Shown piece after piece: positions 48,608 to 58,126 of a stretch of 64,000 bases of DNA. Position 1 is the first letter of the stretch; every line of letters begins with the position of its first letter. The stretch is from Myxococcota bacterium (GTDB taxonomy: Bacteria; Myxococcota_A; Bradymonadia; UBA7976; UBA1532): NCBI GenBank assembly GCA_023150895.1, contig JAKLJY010000007.1:1-64000 (forward strand). Reading direction: 5' to 3'. The notes below the pieces were generated by a model. That model worked only from the letters and a program-made list of their open reading frames with translations, was not told the origin of the DNA and did not search any database. Position numbers and translations under genes: made by a program.

Positions 48608-51600
48608 GTCGGCTGCGATTCATTAGAAGGAGAGCGTCGTACGCTGCGCGCTGCGCGCTCGGGCTAATAGTAAACCGCACGCCGTGATCTGTACTGAAGT
48701 GGCCATGATCCAAGCTCAAATTGCCGAGCTGATACGCCGACGCAACCACGCGATCGAGCTTAATCATTAGGCTGCGCAGTTCCACAACATGTGGCGTGTG
48801 GTCGCGCGGATCATTCATTTGATTCTCAACATCGGTAAGCCCGATAGACTCCCTAGCCGCGAGCGCACGCCTAGCGGAATCGTAGGCTTCTACGGCCGGC
48901 TCCAATTCGGACGTGCCTTCGGGGAAAGGAAACGTACAGAAGTTCTTTTCCGGCGTATATGACATCGTGCCGCCAAGCGTTGTCTTGTTCATGTAGGTCC
49001 ACACCCAGTGGAATGTCGACTGCAACGCAGCCCACATGGAGGCATCGGCAATGGAAGTCACGATCAGTTTTGCGCTGTACACCTGTCCATTCGGAACCCA
49101 GATCCACGCCCACGTGTTACTTACCTGAGCCTTTACCAGTACCCGGCTATGCCCCTTGATGGCCTGATACAAAGCCGGACGCTTGTCCGCATATTGCCAC
49201 CAACGATGTGGTAGCGGGCTTCGCAACACGAAAGACCCGTCATCGTTCTTTCTTTGCCGCTCTGGTCTCACTGTCCGCTCTAGGATTCCGAGGACTTCGG
49301 GATAGTCTTCCGCAACGGGCCCTGGATAGTCCCGCGGAACAAAACCGCGCCGCAAAAACTCCCTCTGCTCGCGTTCTGTCGCGTTTAGCCACAGCCCTTC
49401 AGCGGTGCGGCTGTGTGGCCAGTCGTGGAAGTTGATCACCCACCGCCGGGCTGACTGAGCCGGGTCGCTGGACAAGTCATCGCCATCGAGGAAAGGGTAG
49501 AGAACATTACGGCAACGGGGATCCCGAGCAATCATGGCCTGAGCCTCGTCCGTAGGAACGACGAACCCCATCCCAAGAACATACGACCCGACGAACGACA
49601 ACTCTTGATTTGCGCGAAGTAGACGGGGACGCCACTCTACGGCCCCCTTCTCCTGCAACGCAGAGTCAATTCCGGCCACAACGGCTCCTTCCAATACACT
49701 TATCCCCGCCCAGACGCCGGACGCCAGCCAGACATGCGAGACCTGTAGTGCCGCCGAACCCGGCCACGGCGAACTGCGGACTGCCCGGACAATCGAGTAT
49801 CCGCGGGACAACATCTGATCTAGGCCCGTCACACGGGTATCACCCTGTGCGATTGAGTTCGTTGCGATCAGACCGAGGATGCCTCCTCGGCGGGACACGT
49901 TGCCCGCCCGCAGAAACATGTACGCAACGAGGTCGGCATTGCCTTTGACTCCGCCAGCAAGCACATTGACGAGAAATGTGCGGTAGGCCTCTCCCATGAT
50001 CCCTGAAATGCGCTTGCCGCCCACGAACGGCGGGTTGCCGACCAACGCATCAAACCCTTGTGCACCCGCGGGGTTGTCGAACACCTCTGGAAAATCAAGG
50101 GCCCAGTGCATTGGCGCTCTGCGAGGCGCGGCAGCTGGCGTTTCGGAACCAAGCGCGGCAATGGCACGGGCCGAGCAGTTCTCGGCCTCAAGTTCTCGCT
50201 CGTGTTCACTCAGTGCAGGGTCGAGGACGCGCTTGACGTCCGATGCCAAATCCTGTTCAAGGTTCACCTTCAACCTGCGTGACCCCTGACCTGCCGGGCG
50301 CTGGAACGCATCAAAATACGCCGCGACGAGAGCATTTGAGATTGCGCGCGCCGCGCGGAGGTGGGCGCTTGCCTCGACCAATAGGGCGGCCTTGCGCTCC
50401 ACGTCCGCTACGGTCTCGGTGGGCATGGACCCGAGCCGGAGGCGTAGCGTGCGCGCGCGACTGAGAGCGGAACGAACCAATCCGGAAGCAAGGACCTCGG
50501 GGGCAGTGTGGTTTGTGAGGTTCAGTCTCTCCAATTGCCACGTGTTGGTTACGCCGACGAGCGAGTCGCCGTGGCGGATGCTGTGGTCAAGAAACCCGAA
50601 AGGCTTCTCCCGCTGGAGCGTGGTCAGCCACAGCGAGAGCTTCGCCATCTCGACGGCCATCGGGTTGATGTCGACGCCGTAGAGACAACGGTCCGCGACG
50701 ACGCGTCGAGCGATCGCCCGACGCTCGATGGCGTCCTTCGGGATGATCCGTTCCCCGGCCGCTCCGGTGGAGAGGTCGCCCTCGGGCGTGATCAACAGCC
50801 GGCCAGGGTTCGCCGTCTCGAGCAGCGCCCAAGCCTCGACCAAGCGTTCGGCGAGATAGCGACACGCCTGGACGAGGAAGGCGCCAGAACCACACGCGAG
50901 ATCGCAAACGCGCAGTGCGAGGATCTCCCGCGGTGACTTCAACACCCACTCCGACTCGGGCTTACCCTCGGACGGCCCCACGTACACGAGCGGCTCGAGG
51001 GCATACCGGACTACAGGCTCGGTCAGGCTCGGAGGCGTGTAGTGCGTTCCGGTGCTGCGCCGGTCCGCGCCGGCGGTGACGTAGATGCTGTCCTTCGGGT
51101 ACACGACCGGCTGCCTGCGCCTGTCCTCGCGCACGAGCCCCGCGACGGGCTTCACGCGGCCGTAGAGCTCCGAATCGTTGCCGCACGCGACCAGCCAGCG
51201 GGAGGGGTCGTCCTCGATCGTGTACTCGAGGTCCTTCGCGATCGACGGCTCCGTACGTCCTGTGCGCTCCTTAACGAACGACACCAGCTTCGAGGTGTCG
51301 ATCGGGTCGTAGCGCTGCTCCAGTTCGCGGAGCTCGATCTCGGGCTCCTCGCCCTTCGAGCCCTTCAGGCTGACGACGGCATCCGCAGCACGCTTCGCCG
51401 TGTGATCGAGCAGGCTCTCGTACACGTTGCCGATCTGCTCGACGCCGAGCTCACGGAACGACAGGCGGCGCGTCTCGGCACCATTGGCCCCGCCGTCGCG
51501 CACGCGCAGGACCTGGAGGGCTTCGAGCACGAAGAGCACGGTGGCGTCGTCGATCGCGAGCGGGGCGGCGGCATGGGTCCGCCACCCGTGCCCGGGCTTC

Positions 51601-52757
51601 CGGCCTTCGAGGAACGGGAACCGATCGGGGTCGAACAGGTGGCCGCCGTAGGCCGGCAACCGCATGTCCACGTGGGCGACGCCGCCATGGATAGCGCGGA
51701 AGGTCGCGAGGAGTCGACACCAAGCCGAAGTGCGGCGTTCGAGCACGTCGGAGCCTAGTCGGTCGGCCTCGGCGCGAAGGAACGCGCCGAGCGGCGAGAG
51801 CGCGTAGTGCCGCTGGTAGAAGTTCGACTTCGCGACCGGGAAGTATAGGTCGGCCTGCTCCTCCAGGTAGAAGACGAAGACCAGGCGCATCATCACCGTG
51901 ATGGCGGCCTCGTAGACCTGCTTCTCGGTGACGCCCTCGAGCAGGGTGCGGCCGGAGCCGCGGTCGAGCTCGTCGATCCGCCGCACGAGCAGCTCGATCG
52001 CCTCGCGGACCTGCAACCCGAGCTGGATCGTGACGTCGTGCTGGTGCTCGGCGCTGCGCTCGATCAGGCGCTCGAGGGTCTCGTCCACCGGGCCGAACAC
52101 GCGTCGCGCGCCGAGGAGCGTGCGCAGGGCCTGGAGGGTGATCTTCTCCTCGAACCAGAGCGATGCGTGCCAGGTGACGAAGGTCGTGGTGCCCTTGCGT
52201 GGCGCCGAGACGAGGACCCACTGCTCCCCGTTCGTGACGAGCCCGAGGGTCGGGCCTGCTTCCGGAACGCCACGCAGGAGCTCGACCATGCGCGTCACGG
52301 GCGAGGCCTTCCAGCGAGCGTCCTCCACGGGGCGTTCGAGATCGGTGCCCGCGTCGAACACCTGCACCACGAGTCGGGTCGGCCGTTCGCCACTCTCCGC
52401 GAAGCCGAGGACCGCGAAGTCGGGCCGGAGGTCCTCGTGGTGCACGGCGACTCGCACCCGGAGGTTCGCGGGAACGCCGGGACCGTCGACGAGGACCTCG
52501 GGCCCCAGCTCCAGCGCGCGCCCGAGCACGAAGCGGATCCACTGCCTGTGGTAGGCCCGGTCGTGCGCCTTTTCGGTCCACTCGGCGTGGGCCGCCTTCA
52601 GCTCGGCGCGCACGTCACGGTCGTCGGCTTCGAGCCCCTGCGGCAGCGCCTCCTTTAGCACCGGCAGCGAGAGGAACGGCCCCGACACTTCGACGAGCCT
52701 CAGCCACTCGAGGTGGTTGGCTCCTGCGGTCGGGGGTTTCTTGGTGCGGCGTGCCAT
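48567..52757 (-). CDS. drmMI: DISARM class 1 adenine methyltransferase DrmMI
   Basis: 1396 aa, Eco57I-like layout. N-terminal half without clear catalytic motifs ('LEWLRLVEVSGPFLSLPVLKEALPQGL'), then SAM-binding 'VCDLACGSGAFLVQACRYLAER' at about 616, 'DINPMAVEMAKLSLWLTTLQRE', and catalytic 'GFDALVGNPPFVGGKRISG' at about 900. The remaining 480 residues are the DNA-recognition part. DrmMI methylates adenine to mark self DNA. From about 50,540 down to 48,420 the base composition is visibly less GC-rich with different codon choice, so the recognition half and the first codons of drmA look imported. Confidence 0.92.
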   Translation of the reverse strand: MARRTKKPPTAGANHLEWLRLVEVSGPFLSLPVLKEALPQGLEADDRDVRAELKAAHAEWTEKAHDRAYHRQWIRFVLGRALELGPEVLVDGPGVPANLRVRVAVHHEDLRPDFAVLGFAESGERPTRLVVQVFDAGTDLERPVEDARWKASPVTRMVELLRGVPEAGPTLGLVTNGEQWVLVSAPRKGTTTFVTWHASLWFEEKITLQALRTLLGARRVFGPVDETLERLIERSAEHQHDVTIQLGLQVREAIELLVRRIDELDRGSGRTLLEGVTEKQVYEAAITVMMRLVFVFYLEEQADLYFPVAKSNFYQRHYALSPLGAFLRAEADRLGSDVLERRTSAWCRLLATFRAIHGGVAHVDMRLPAYGGHLFDPDRFPFLEGRKPGHGWRTHAAAPLAIDDATVLFVLEALQVLRVRDGGANGAETRRLSFRELGVEQIGNVYESLLDHTAKRAADAVVSLKGSKGEEPEIELRELEQRYDPIDTSKLVSFVKERTGRTEPSIAKDLEYTIEDDPSRWLVACGNDSELYGRVKPVAGLVREDRRRQPVVYPKDSIYVTAGADRRSTGTHYTPPSLTEPVVRYALEPLVYVGPSEGKPESEWVLKSPREILALRVCDLACGSGAFLVQACRYLAERLVEAWALLETANPGRLLITPEGDLSTGAAGERIIPKDAIERRAIARRVVADRCLYGVDINPMAVEMAKLSLWLTTLQREKPFGFLDHSIRHGDSLVGVTNTWQLERLNLTNHTAPEVLASGLVRSALSRARTLRLRLGSMPTETVADVERKAALLVEASAHLRAARAISNALVAAYFDAFQRPAGQGSRRLKVNLEQDLASDVKRVLDPALSEHERELEAENCSARAIAALGSETPAAAPRRAPMHWALDFPEVFDNPAGAQGFDALVGNPPFVGGKRISGIMGEAYRTFLVNVLAGGVKGNADLVAYMFLRAGNVSRRGGILGLIATNSIAQGDTRVTGLDQMLSRGYSIVRAVRSSPWPGSAALQVSHVWLASGVWAGISVLEGAVVAGIDSALQEKGAVEWRPRLLRANQELSFVGSYVLGMGFVVPTDEAQAMIARDPRCRNVLYPFLDGDDLSSDPAQSARRWVINFHDWPHSRTAEGLWLNATEREQREFLRRGFVPRDYPGPVAEDYPEVLGILERTVRPERQRKNDDGSFVLRSPLPHRWWQYADKRPALYQAIKGHSRVLVKAQVSNTWAWIWVPNGQVYSAKLIVTSIADASMWAALQSTFHWVWTYMNKTTLGGTMSYTPEKNFCTFPFPEGTSELEPAVEAYDSARRALAARESIGLTDVENQMNDPRDHTPHVVELRSLMIKLDRVVASAYQLGNLSLDHGHFSTDHGVRFTISPSAQRAAYDALLLMNRSRHAAEVKEEKHVQL

Positions 52758-52773
52758 CGAGGGGTCGGGAAGG

Positions 52774-55700
52774 TCACCAGGTCTCGGGGACGAGGAAGGC
52801 GACCGCGACGGGGAAGCTCCAGGGCTTCGGATCGCGATAGCGGCGGCGAAGCTCGGCCTGCTCGGCGCGGAGGCGCTCGGGGATGCGCTTCAGTTCCTCT
52901 TGCAGGCTGTCGGCGTCGCGCTGCCACTGCGCCTTCTCGGGATCGGTGAAGAGCTCGAGCTGCACCTGCTTGCGGTCGCCCAGCTCGTCTTCGATCTGCT
53001 TGGCGAGCTCGGCGAAGATCGCCTCGACCTTGCGGCACTCGTCCTCGGCGCGCGCTTCGAGCATCGCGTGCAGGTTCTTCGTGCGCTGCTGCTCGCGCGC
53101 TTGGAGCGCCTCGGCCAGCGGCTTCCCGATCCGGGGCCAGAGTCCGCGGATGCGCTCGCGCTGGGCGTCGCTCGCGGCTCTAGTCGTCAGGGCTCGTTCC
53201 AGCTGGTTCGTCTCCTCTACGGTCTCGAAGCGCCGGAACCGGTCGCCCGACACGAAACCACCGGACACGATGACCTGCTCGTGTAGTCGATGCCCGTCGG
53301 CGCCGAGCACGAGGATTCGGGCCCAGGCGAGGACGGCGAGCTCCTTCGTCACGTCGGGCGACACGCTGCACGCGGCGATGCGGTGGATGCGGCGCGAGTC
53401 GCTCGATGCAGAGATCTCGGCGCGCAGCAGACGCTGGGACAGGTCCACGAGTCGGTGGTTCAGGTGGACGAGCACGACGTCGTCCCGGCCCTTCGCCTCC
53501 TCGTGGTCGAACGTGATCGGACGGACCTTCTTGGTGTGAGGGTGCTCCAAGCCCGCGGTGCATCCGGCCCACGCGCCGGTCAGTCGTGGCATCCAGAAGC
53601 GTTCGGATTGCAAGTCGGCCGCGCGGAGCGGCGTCTGCTTCGCGAGACGCAGGCCGACTTCGACGACGCGCCGAACCGAGGCTGGCGTGACGTGTAGCTC
53701 TTCACGCGACTCGTCCAGCGTGCGTCGCAGCTTGGCGATGTCGTCGGCGAGCTTGCGCTGGAACGACAGCAGGCGACGAACGGGTTCGGCTTCCTTCTCA
53801 GGACGTGACGTGTCGATCGTACGACGCTTGCCAAGCATCGCTTCCTCAACCTGCTTCGCCACGACGGGGCTCACCTTCCCGAGCAGGTCGCTGCCGATGC
53901 GTTGGATCTTGCGCACGGCGACCATGAGGAACTCGAGGTCGCCTTCGAGGTCGCCAGGACGCGTGTCCGCGTCTCCGACCTCGCTGCGGTAGTCGGCTCC
54001 GACGAAGTGGAAGATCTCCGGGGCGAAGCGCTGGCCGTGGCGGTCGATGCGGCCGTTGCGCTGCTCGAGCACGTTCGGGTTCCACGGGATCTCGAAGTGC
54101 ACGAGTCGATGGCAATGGTTCTGGAGGTCGATGCCCTCCGAGGCCATGTCGGTCGCGAGCAGGATGCGCACCTTCGATTCGGAGGGGTGCGCCTGGAACG
54201 CGGCCTTGATGCGCTCGCGTTCGTCCTCGTTCATGCCGCCGTAGAGGAGTTCGAGGCGCCCCTCAGCCGCGAGCCCGTGGGTGGCGAGGATGCCTTGGAG
54301 CCACTTCTGGGTCGCGCGGAACTCGGTGAAGATGATCACCCGTTCGTCGTTCCAAGTACCGCCGGGGCGCACGGTGGCGTCGAGCCAGTGCAAGAGCTCG
54401 GTGGTCTTCGAGTCGGGCCGATTCGCGGCTCGTCGAGCGCGGGTGGCGAGAGTATCGAGGAGTCGCTTCTCCTCGCTGCCCATCGAGTCGAACGTGTTCG
54501 TGGCGGCGACGACGGCGTCCGAGAGCTCGTCTTCGTGCTCGTCGTCCGTGGACTCCTCGGGCTCCTCCACGGCTTCGAGCTGCCGGCGGAGCACGCCCTC
54601 GGGAACGCGACGGCGTGGCGAGTCCTTCTCGCCGATTCCGCGGAGCGTCTCGACGTGCTTGTCGAGCGTGTCGGCGAAGGCCTGCGGCGAGGAGAAGAGG
54701 CGCTTCTTGAGGAGCTTCAGCACGAAGTCCGTGCCGAGGGACTTGGTGCCGTTGGTCTCCTTCTCGGCCGCGCGCCGCAGCTCTCCGTAACGCTTCAGGT
54801 CCTGGTAGAGAGCGCGTTCCTCGTCGGTGTACCGCACCGGGATTGGCGTGATCCCACGCTCGAGGAACACGCGTTTGCCCTGCTCGTCCACCAGCTCGGT
54901 CTTCAGGCGACGGACCATCACGGCCTGGACCTGCTTCGGGTCCTGTCGTCGAACGCCGCGCGTGAAGCGCTGGTCGTCGAGCAGGTGCAGGAGCGCGGAG
55001 AAGCTCTCGGGGAAGCCGTTGTGCGGAGTCGCAGAGAGGAAGAGCTTGTGTTCGAAGTGCGGCGCGATCGTGCGGATGGCGTCCGTGCGCTGCGACTCAA
55101 CCGAGTAGTTGCCGGATCCGGCCGGCGCGATGTTGTGCGCCTCGTCGACGATCAGCAGACCGTGGCGGCGCGGGTAGGTCGGTTCGTTCGGCCCAGGCAG
55201 CGTCTCGCGGAAGAGCCGCAGCGGTGTCTCGCGCTTCAGGTAGTCCATCGACGTGATGAGGCGCGGGAAGTGCGTCCACGGGTTGACGTGGAGCCCGCGT
55301 TCGCGGCGCAGGCGCTTCATCGCCTCCGAGTCGACGATCTCGAACTCCAAGCCGAACTTCTCGCGCATCTCGTCCTTCCACTTCATGTTCAGCGAAGCGG
55401 GGCACACGACGAGCACGTTCTGGATCCGGTGTCGGAGGAGGAGCTCTTGGAGGACGAGCCCGGCTTCGATGGTCTTGCCCAAGCCGACGTCGTCGGCGAT
55501 CAGCAGGTTGACGCGCGGCATCCGAATCGCGCGGACGACGGGCTCGAGCTGGTAGTTCTCGATCGTTACGCCGCTGCGGAACGGCGACTGGAGCGAGCTC
55601 GCGTCGGCGGACGAGACGGTTCCCCAGCGCACGGCGTCGAGGAAGGCGGAGAAGCTCTCGGGATCGTCGAAGCCGTCGGGCCGAGGCAACTCGGGTCGAC

Positions 55701-55926
55701 CTCGGTGGACGACGCGCGCGCCGGGCTCGATCTCCCACACGACCTCGAGCTCGTCACCCCAGCCGTCCTCGTCCATCGACGAGAGTCGGACGACGTGGCT
55801 TCGCTCGCTCGACGCGTCGCGAAGTGGATCGGTGGGAAGCGATGAGGCGACCACCTCGCGCACGACCCACTGTCGCCTGCGGACCTCCACGGCGTCGGAG
55901 GTCTGGGGAACGGCCTGGCTGGTCAT
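52774..55926 (-). CDS. drmD: DISARM SNF2-like helicase DrmD
   Basis: 1050 aa from the ATG at 55926 (in-frame codons upstream look non-coding). SNF2 motifs in order: 'LLIADDVGLGKTIEAGLVLQELL' at about 140, 'LLIVDEAHNIAPAG' at about 260, 'LFLSATPHNGFPESF', and C-terminal 'IIFTEFRATQKWLQGIL' and 'LLATDMASEGIDLQNHCHRLVHFEIPWNPNVLEQRNGRIDRHGQ'. The N-terminus 'VEVRRRQWVVREVVASSL' is typical of DrmD. It is the hallmark of class 1 DISARM together with DrmMI, whose gene follows by 16 bases. It would remodel or translocate on DNA. Confidence 0.93.
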   Translation of the reverse strand: MTSQAVPQTSDAVEVRRRQWVVREVVASSLPTDPLRDASSERSHVVRLSSMDEDGWGDELEVVWEIEPGARVVHRGRPELPRPDGFDDPESFSAFLDAVRWGTVSSADASSLQSPFRSGVTIENYQLEPVVRAIRMPRVNLLIADDVGLGKTIEAGLVLQELLLRHRIQNVLVVCPASLNMKWKDEMREKFGLEFEIVDSEAMKRLRRERGLHVNPWTHFPRLITSMDYLKRETPLRLFRETLPGPNEPTYPRRHGLLIVDEAHNIAPAGSGNYSVESQRTDAIRTIAPHFEHKLFLSATPHNGFPESFSALLHLLDDQRFTRGVRRQDPKQVQAVMVRRLKTELVDEQGKRVFLERGITPIPVRYTDEERALYQDLKRYGELRRAAEKETNGTKSLGTDFVLKLLKKRLFSSPQAFADTLDKHVETLRGIGEKDSPRRRVPEGVLRRQLEAVEEPEESTDDEHEDELSDAVVAATNTFDSMGSEEKRLLDTLATRARRAANRPDSKTTELLHWLDATVRPGGTWNDERVIIFTEFRATQKWLQGILATHGLAAEGRLELLYGGMNEDERERIKAAFQAHPSESKVRILLATDMASEGIDLQNHCHRLVHFEIPWNPNVLEQRNGRIDRHGQRFAPEIFHFVGADYRSEVGDADTRPGDLEGDLEFLMVAVRKIQRIGSDLLGKVSPVVAKQVEEAMLGKRRTIDTSRPEKEAEPVRRLLSFQRKLADDIAKLRRTLDESREELHVTPASVRRVVEVGLRLAKQTPLRAADLQSERFWMPRLTGAWAGCTAGLEHPHTKKVRPITFDHEEAKGRDDVVLVHLNHRLVDLSQRLLRAEISASSDSRRIHRIAACSVSPDVTKELAVLAWARILVLGADGHRLHEQVIVSGGFVSGDRFRRFETVEETNQLERALTTRAASDAQRERIRGLWPRIGKPLAEALQAREQQRTKNLHAMLEARAEDECRKVEAIFAELAKQIEDELGDRKQVQLELFTDPEKAQWQRDADSLQEELKRIPERLRAEQAELRRRYRDPKPWSFPVAVAFLVPETW

Positions 55927-56118
55927 GGCGCGCTCCCGGATTCGCTCGGGCATCCGCTCGAGCCGAGGGTGCTCCCTCCACCTCGCACGCGCGATGACCT
56001 CTCCGCTCCGGAAGCGCAGACGACGCACCGTCCACCCTCGGCTTCAGCGGTGCCGAGGGTGAACTTCGAGGGGTGCGAGCGTCGGAGACTCATTCGGTGA
56101 TGCGAGCTGGGGAGCGGC

Positions 56119-57099
56119 TCAGTAGTTCGCGAAGAAGGAAGCGCTCTTCTCCGGGTTGTGCCCCCGGCGGTCGTAGAGCTTGGTCGTCGTGGGATCGGCG
56201 TGCCCGACGTCACGCTGGACGTCCTCGAGGCTCGCGCCGTTCTGCAGGGCCGTCGTGATGAAGGTCGCGCGCATCGAGTGCGCGCTGAAGCCGAGCGGCA
56301 GGTCGATCTGGCGGCAGTACTTCTTCAGGACGCGGTCGACCATGTCGGCGCTCATGCGCCGGCGGCCGTCGCTGGAACGCCCATTGGCGCGCGTCGGGCG
56401 GAGCAGCGGCCCGTCGAGATCGGTGCCGTGGCCGGCGGCGCGCAGGTACTCGTGGATGCGCTGCGCCGTCTGCGGGTTGACCGAGACGGAGAGGTCCTCC
56501 CCGCCCTTCCGGACGAAGTGGAGGCTCCAGTACCCCTGGGTCTGGTGGAAGTCCTTCACGGCGAGGCGCGCGATCTCGGAGCGCCTCGCTCCGACCTGGA
56601 GGCCGATGGAGAGGATTACCCGGTCGCGCAGTCCTTGGAGTGTCGTGACCTCAGGAGCGTCGAGCAACGCCCGCGCCTGTTTCTGGGAGAAGGACCGGGT
56701 CTCGCCTCGGGCTCGATTCACGCGCGGCCGCTTGACCTCGCGGCAGGGGTTCAAGTCGGCGAGCCGGCGGGTGACCAGGTGGCTGAACAGGCTCGAGAGC
56801 GCGGAGAGGCGGCGGCGGATAGTCCGCGGGCGAGCACCCTCTGCCTCCATCGCGCGCTGCCAGTGGATCACCGCGGCGCGGTCGACCCGGCGGAGCTCGT
56901 CCCGGGACCGGACCCCGAGCACCTCGATGAAGTGTCGGATGTCCGCCTTGTACGCCCGGCGGGTCTGCTCGGACCGCTGCCCCTGGAGCCAGACCTCTTC
57001 TTCGGGGACCTCGCGGAGGAGCTCGACGCTCGGGCGCAGGTCGCCCGAGCCGGTCTCCAGGACCAGTGCGCGGGTCTTCGGGTCGAGCTCGTCGGTCAC
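56119..57099 (-). CDS. Tyrosine recombinase (XerC/D-like integrase)
   Basis: 326 aa from a GTG at 57099 with a strong GGAGGGG eight bases upstream; an ATG at 57141 is possible but has no ribosome site. The SAM-like N-terminal domain ('SEQTRRAYKADIRHFIEVLG', 'RRRLSALSSLFSHLVTRR') is followed by the catalytic residues: Arg in 'GLQVGARRSEIARLAV' (about 168), HSMRATF (about 272), GHADPTTTKLY with nucleophile Tyr (about 308). All are present, so it should be active. It is at the right border of the mobile region and is the best candidate for integrating or excising it. No tRNA target or att repeats were found by eye. Confidence 0.93.
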   Translation of the reverse strand: MTDELDPKTRALVLETGSGDLRPSVELLREVPEEEVWLQGQRSEQTRRAYKADIRHFIEVLGVRSRDELRRVDRAAVIHWQRAMEAEGARPRTIRRRLSALSSLFSHLVTRRLADLNPCREVKRPRVNRARGETRSFSQKQARALLDAPEVTTLQGLRDRVILSIGLQVGARRSEIARLAVKDFHQTQGYWSLHFVRKGGEDLSVSVNPQTAQRIHEYLRAAGHGTDLDGPLLRPTRANGRSSDGRRRMSADMVDRVLKKYCRQIDLPLGFSAHSMRATFITTALQNGASLEDVQRDVGHADPTTTKLYDRRGHNPEKSASFFANY

Positions 57100-57122
57100 G
57101 TTCGGCACCCCTCCAGTGCTCG

Positions 57123-57140
57123 TGATAATCCAGTTTATCA
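57123..57140. promoter_or_regulatory. AT-rich dyad upstream of the recombinase
   Basis: TGATAA and TTATCA form an inverted repeat with a 6-base centre, in otherwise GC-rich DNA, just upstream of the recombinase ribosome site. It could be its promoter/operator or a recombinase-binding core. The rest of 57142-57527 has one weak minus-strand frame (57211-57471) ending 'GRWWSIPQRDGATIEFATV', which may be a gene remnant; I see nothing else. Confidence 0.35.
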
Positions 57141-57527
57141 AGCGCAGTCTGGCACGAGCCCGACCCCGAGGGCAAGCACCGGATCGAGGGACCTCGGCCG
57201 GCCGCGGCAGTCAGACCGGGGTCGAGAACTCGTCGTGGGCGGCGACCGTCGCGAACTCGATGGTCGCGCCGTCCCTCTGGGGGATGCTCCACCAGCGGCC
57301 CTGGGCCCGAGCGACACGACTGCCATTTCCTAGCGTTCGCCGGACCGGTTGTCCGTCGCAGGCCTCGACCCGATGCGGAAGGAACTGCGTGAGCAGTACG
57401 GCCGGCACGATCCGAAGAAGCGAGTGGGCTGGATCGCGTCTCGAGCGGGGGATCCGGGCCAGGGCGCACACCTCAAGAACTCAAGAGGCTGTGCCGGTCG
57501 GGCCGAAGTCACTACATTCTCTGGGTC

Positions 57528-57965
57528 ATGTTCGGTCCCTTCCTCGAAGCGCTGGTTGCGCGGCTGTGCCTGGTCCTAGGCCTGCTGCTCGGCGTCATGC
57601 CTGCGCAGGAGTTCGTCCTGTGCTTCGAGCCCGATGGGACCATCGCCCTGGAGACCGTGGGCGGGGAGCCCGTCTGCGGCGCGGGCGAGGAGTCGGGTCC
57701 TGGCGAGGAGCCTCGGGCCGAAACGGCCGCAACCGAACGCGAGTGTTGCGACTGCACGGACATCACGCTTGGCAAGCGTGGTGAAGACGGTTTCCTCCGG
57801 GTTTCGACGCGGGTGCTCCACGTCGACGTGCCCGTGGCGATGGCTCCTGCGGAATGGTCCCACCCGCTTGCCAGCGTAGTCGGCGAGATGCGCCTGCGAG
57901 TCGATGCCCCACCAAGACCACCGGGCGTCCTCGCACATATCCGCGCCGTAGAGCTGCGGGTGTAG
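57528..57965 (+). CDS. Small exported CDC-motif protein heading the second efflux operon
   Basis: 145 aa. An N-terminal hydrophobic segment (residues 7-26) probably exports it. The middle carries CFEPDGTIALETVGGEPVC and the acidic 'GEESGPGEEPRAETAATERECCDCTDITLG'. The C-terminal third is beta-rich. Its CDC motif, length and first-gene position match the 144-aa protein of the left operon, although it lacks that protein's His-rich run. No enzyme motif is seen. It is likely to be a periplasmic metal-binding protein. The ribosome site is weak. Confidence 0.6.
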   Translation: MFGPFLEALVARLCLVLGLLLGVMPAQEFVLCFEPDGTIALETVGGEPVCGAGEESGPGEEPRAETAATERECCDCTDITLGKRGEDGFLRVSTRVLHVDVPVAMAPAEWSHPLASVVGEMRLRVDAPPRPPGVLAHIRAVELRV

Positions 57966-58126
57966 CCGGAACTCGTAGCGATCTCGACCCGGTGGCCGAG
58001 GGTTCTCGGGCCGCCGCCAGGGCCGAAGTCGCGCATTGGTACCGCGAGTTCTTCGGCCGGGCCATGCCCATGCGTCGTCGAGTCCCGACCTCGTTCCGCC
58101 CTTTCAACCCCTTCAACGCCACTTCC

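Noticed and set aside
52774-56028. Start of DrmD at 56028
   Set aside because: The extra 34 codons are not similar to DrmD N-termini as I know them; the ATG at 55926 is followed directly by the conserved N-terminal domain.
57211-57471. Small minus-strand gene next to the recombinase
   Set aside because: Only the last ~40 residues look protein-like and there is no ribosome site; kept only as a possible remnant in the note on that gap.
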